From assembly GCA_022843485.1 (NCBI GenBank), contig JALHNM010000014.1, positions 1 to 42,558 of the forward strand: 42,558 bases of DNA, given 5' to 3'. Shown here piece by piece: positions 41,486 through 42,558 of this stretch. Position numbers and translations under genes: made by a program. The notes beneath the pieces are model-generated. The model was not told the origin of the DNA. It saw only the letters and a list, made by a program, of their open reading frames with translations, and ran no database searches. The stretch comes from Fimbriimonadaceae bacterium. GTDB taxonomy: Bacteria; Armatimonadota; Fimbriimonadia; Fimbriimonadales; Fimbriimonadaceae. Position 1 is the stretch's first letter; every line of letters begins with the position of its first letter.

Positions 41486-42467
41486 CTAGGCCGCCGAGGC
41501 GTCCGGCACGACGACCCTCGGGGTCGCCTGGAGCAGCGTCGTCCGTCCGGTCGCGCGCTCGACGAACCGGGTCGCGAAGGCGTACGCCCCGGGCGCCAAG
41601 GGCAGCGTCAGGCTCAAGGAGCCGGGCAGGAAGGTCGCGAAGGCCGCCGTCACGAACCGCCCCCTTGGCTTCGCCCGGGGCGAGGTGAGCCGCTCGAGCA
41701 GGATCTCGGTCACCGAGCCCGGCCGGTTCGGCCCGCTCGCCGTGATCCGCACGCCCCCGCCCACCTCGGGCTCCAGCCCCAAGCTCCCGCCGTCCTGGTT
41801 CTGGGGGGAGGGGGTTGGGGGTTGGGGGTGTCGGGTGTCTTGGGGTTCGCCTGGTGCTCGGTCCGCCAGGGCCGGGTGCGGGAGCACGGCTCCCGGGTCT
41901 GGGGAGCGGGGCACGGCCCCGCGCTCCTGGGCGGGCGGGTCGCCGAAGCTCACCCTCTCCTTCGCCGAAGGAGGGGGGGCGGGGAGGTGAGGTCCTCCGC
42001 CCGGGCCCTCGGCCCCGCCCGCCTCCAAGGCCTCGAAGTCGAACGCGAGCTGCAGCCCCGGCCCCGGGACCACGCTGACCTCGAACGTGACCGGGTCGCC
42101 CACGTAGTCCCCGCCCGGCGGCAGCACCGGCACCGCCGCCCCGGGGTCGACCTGCAAGACCTTCGTCGCGAGGGCCACGAAAGCGTTCACCCCGGTCGGC
42201 TGGTAGGGCTCCCCGGTGAGCGGGTTCGTCCGGACGAGGGTCCGGGCGTAACGGTCCCAAGCGTCGGCCTGGTCGGGGGTGAGCGCGTTGAACGCCGCCA
42301 TCGCCGCCGCGAACCGGGCGTTCGCCGTGCGCTGGGCCGGCGTCGAACCCTTGCGGAAGACCGACCGCCGTCGCAACACGAGCCCGCTCCGGCCCGTGAC
42401 GACCACCCCCCCACCGATCTGCCCCGACACGCCCTCGAGCAAAGCCCCCGTCGCCACCCGCGCCATA
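41486..42467 (-). CDS. Hypothetical protein with in-frame palindromic repeat insert
   Basis: This 326-residue protein starts at ATG 42467 (an ATG three codons upstream is possible). The N-terminal block SGQIGGGVVVTGRSGLVLRRR, then STPAQRTANARFAAAMAAFNALTPDQADAWDRYA and PTGVNAFVALATKVLQ, resembles a domain of unknown function found in phage-like and hypothetical proteins, by recollection only. A beta-rich C-terminal domain follows (VRITASGPNRPGSVTEILLERL, GAYAFATRFVERATGRTTLLQATP). Between them, about 90 residues of Pro/Gly-rich low-complexity text (GGPHLPAPPPSAKERV onward) are encoded by structured DNA at 41795-41995. No signal peptide is visible. No neighbour gives a function. Confidence 0.65.
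41803..41992. repeat. Composite palindromic repeat inside a coding region
   Basis: From left to right: a G-run array (41803-41828), CGGGAGC-ACG-GCTCCCG (41879-41895), GCGGGGC-ACG-GCCCCGC (41906-41922) and CTCCTTCG-C-CGAAGGAG (41957-41973). The last is flanked by an outer CTCACC ... GGTGAG (41949-41991). All stems are perfect, and two share the loop ACG. The block keeps the minus-strand frame open and resembles REP-type intergenic repeats inserted into a gene. Confidence 0.6.
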
Positions 42468-42558
42468 CCCCCCATTATCGGCACCCCCACCCCCCAACCC
42501 AACCCCCCCGACCGCGCCCCGACCACCGGCCGACCACCGGCTGACCGACCTTGTCATC
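42468..42558. other. Window end, low-complexity C/G-rich sequence
   Basis: No gene is supported beyond the start at 42467. The stretch is C-rich and ends with two near copies of GACCACCGGC at 42521-42541. It could hold the upstream region of the hypothetical gene, but nothing recognisable is seen. Confidence 0.3.

Overview
The window is a very GC-rich bacterial chromosome segment, densely packed with genes, many of which start with GTG or TTG and overlap their neighbour by 4-8 bases. Three secreted proteins end in a PEP-CTERM sorting signal and several have lipoprotein signals, which points to a diderm bacterium. Gene content and style look like Armatimonadota (Fimbriimonas-like). That placement is inference from style, since there is no rRNA gene to test it. 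No tRNA, CRISPR array, insertion sequence or phage module was seen.

Layout. 1-925 (-): a DprA-like gene cut by the window edge. 966-7036 (+): a GH38 alpha-mannosidase, a secreted DUF4198-like protein and an Asp-box (BNR) repeat protein. 7033-9942 (-): a serine beta-lactamase-family hydrolase, a DinB-like protein and a PEP-CTERM protein. 10100-14420 (+): a soluble PAS/GAF histidine kinase with its OmpR-type regulator, a MoxR ATPase and a glycosyltransferase. 14620-15178 (-): a broken YpfJ-type zinc peptidase gene. 15268-21123 (+): two membrane proteins (one with a possible SecD-like domain), four consecutive exported proteins (three lipoproteins) and rodA. 21133-26718 (+): ATP synthase genes for Z/I-type proteins, a, c, b, delta, alpha and gamma. 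Beta and epsilon are not in the window. A GNAT gene follows.

27859-36942 (+) is an arginine operon: argR, argG, an unrecognised P-loop protein, argC, argD, a variant ornithine-type carbamoyltransferase, argB, an M20 deacylase and argH. The carbamoyltransferase belongs to the N-acetyl/N-succinyl-ornithine branch. The expected route is therefore acetylated (or otherwise acylated) glutamate to acylornithine to acylcitrulline, then deacylation by the M20 enzyme, then ArgG and ArgH. The carbamoyltransferase differs from both characterised types at residues that set specificity, and the P-loop protein has no known step. Together they make the best candidate for an undescribed system here. Two 13-bp inverted repeats one helical turn apart abut the argR start and look like its operator.

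The right end holds a PEP-CTERM gene (+), a strong bidirectional terminator, a polytopic membrane protein and a KBL/BioF-type PLP enzyme (-), a third PEP-CTERM gene (-), and a protein with a run of palindromes and a G-quadruplex motif inside its reading frame (-).

Regulatory signals of note are a promoter-like pair shared by two PEP-CTERM genes, 11-bp direct repeats before the two-component operon, -10 elements placed so that transcripts would be nearly leaderless, and a GAAA-capped stem-loop after the subunit c gene. All gene calls rest on reading the sequence and recalled family features. No database search was run.
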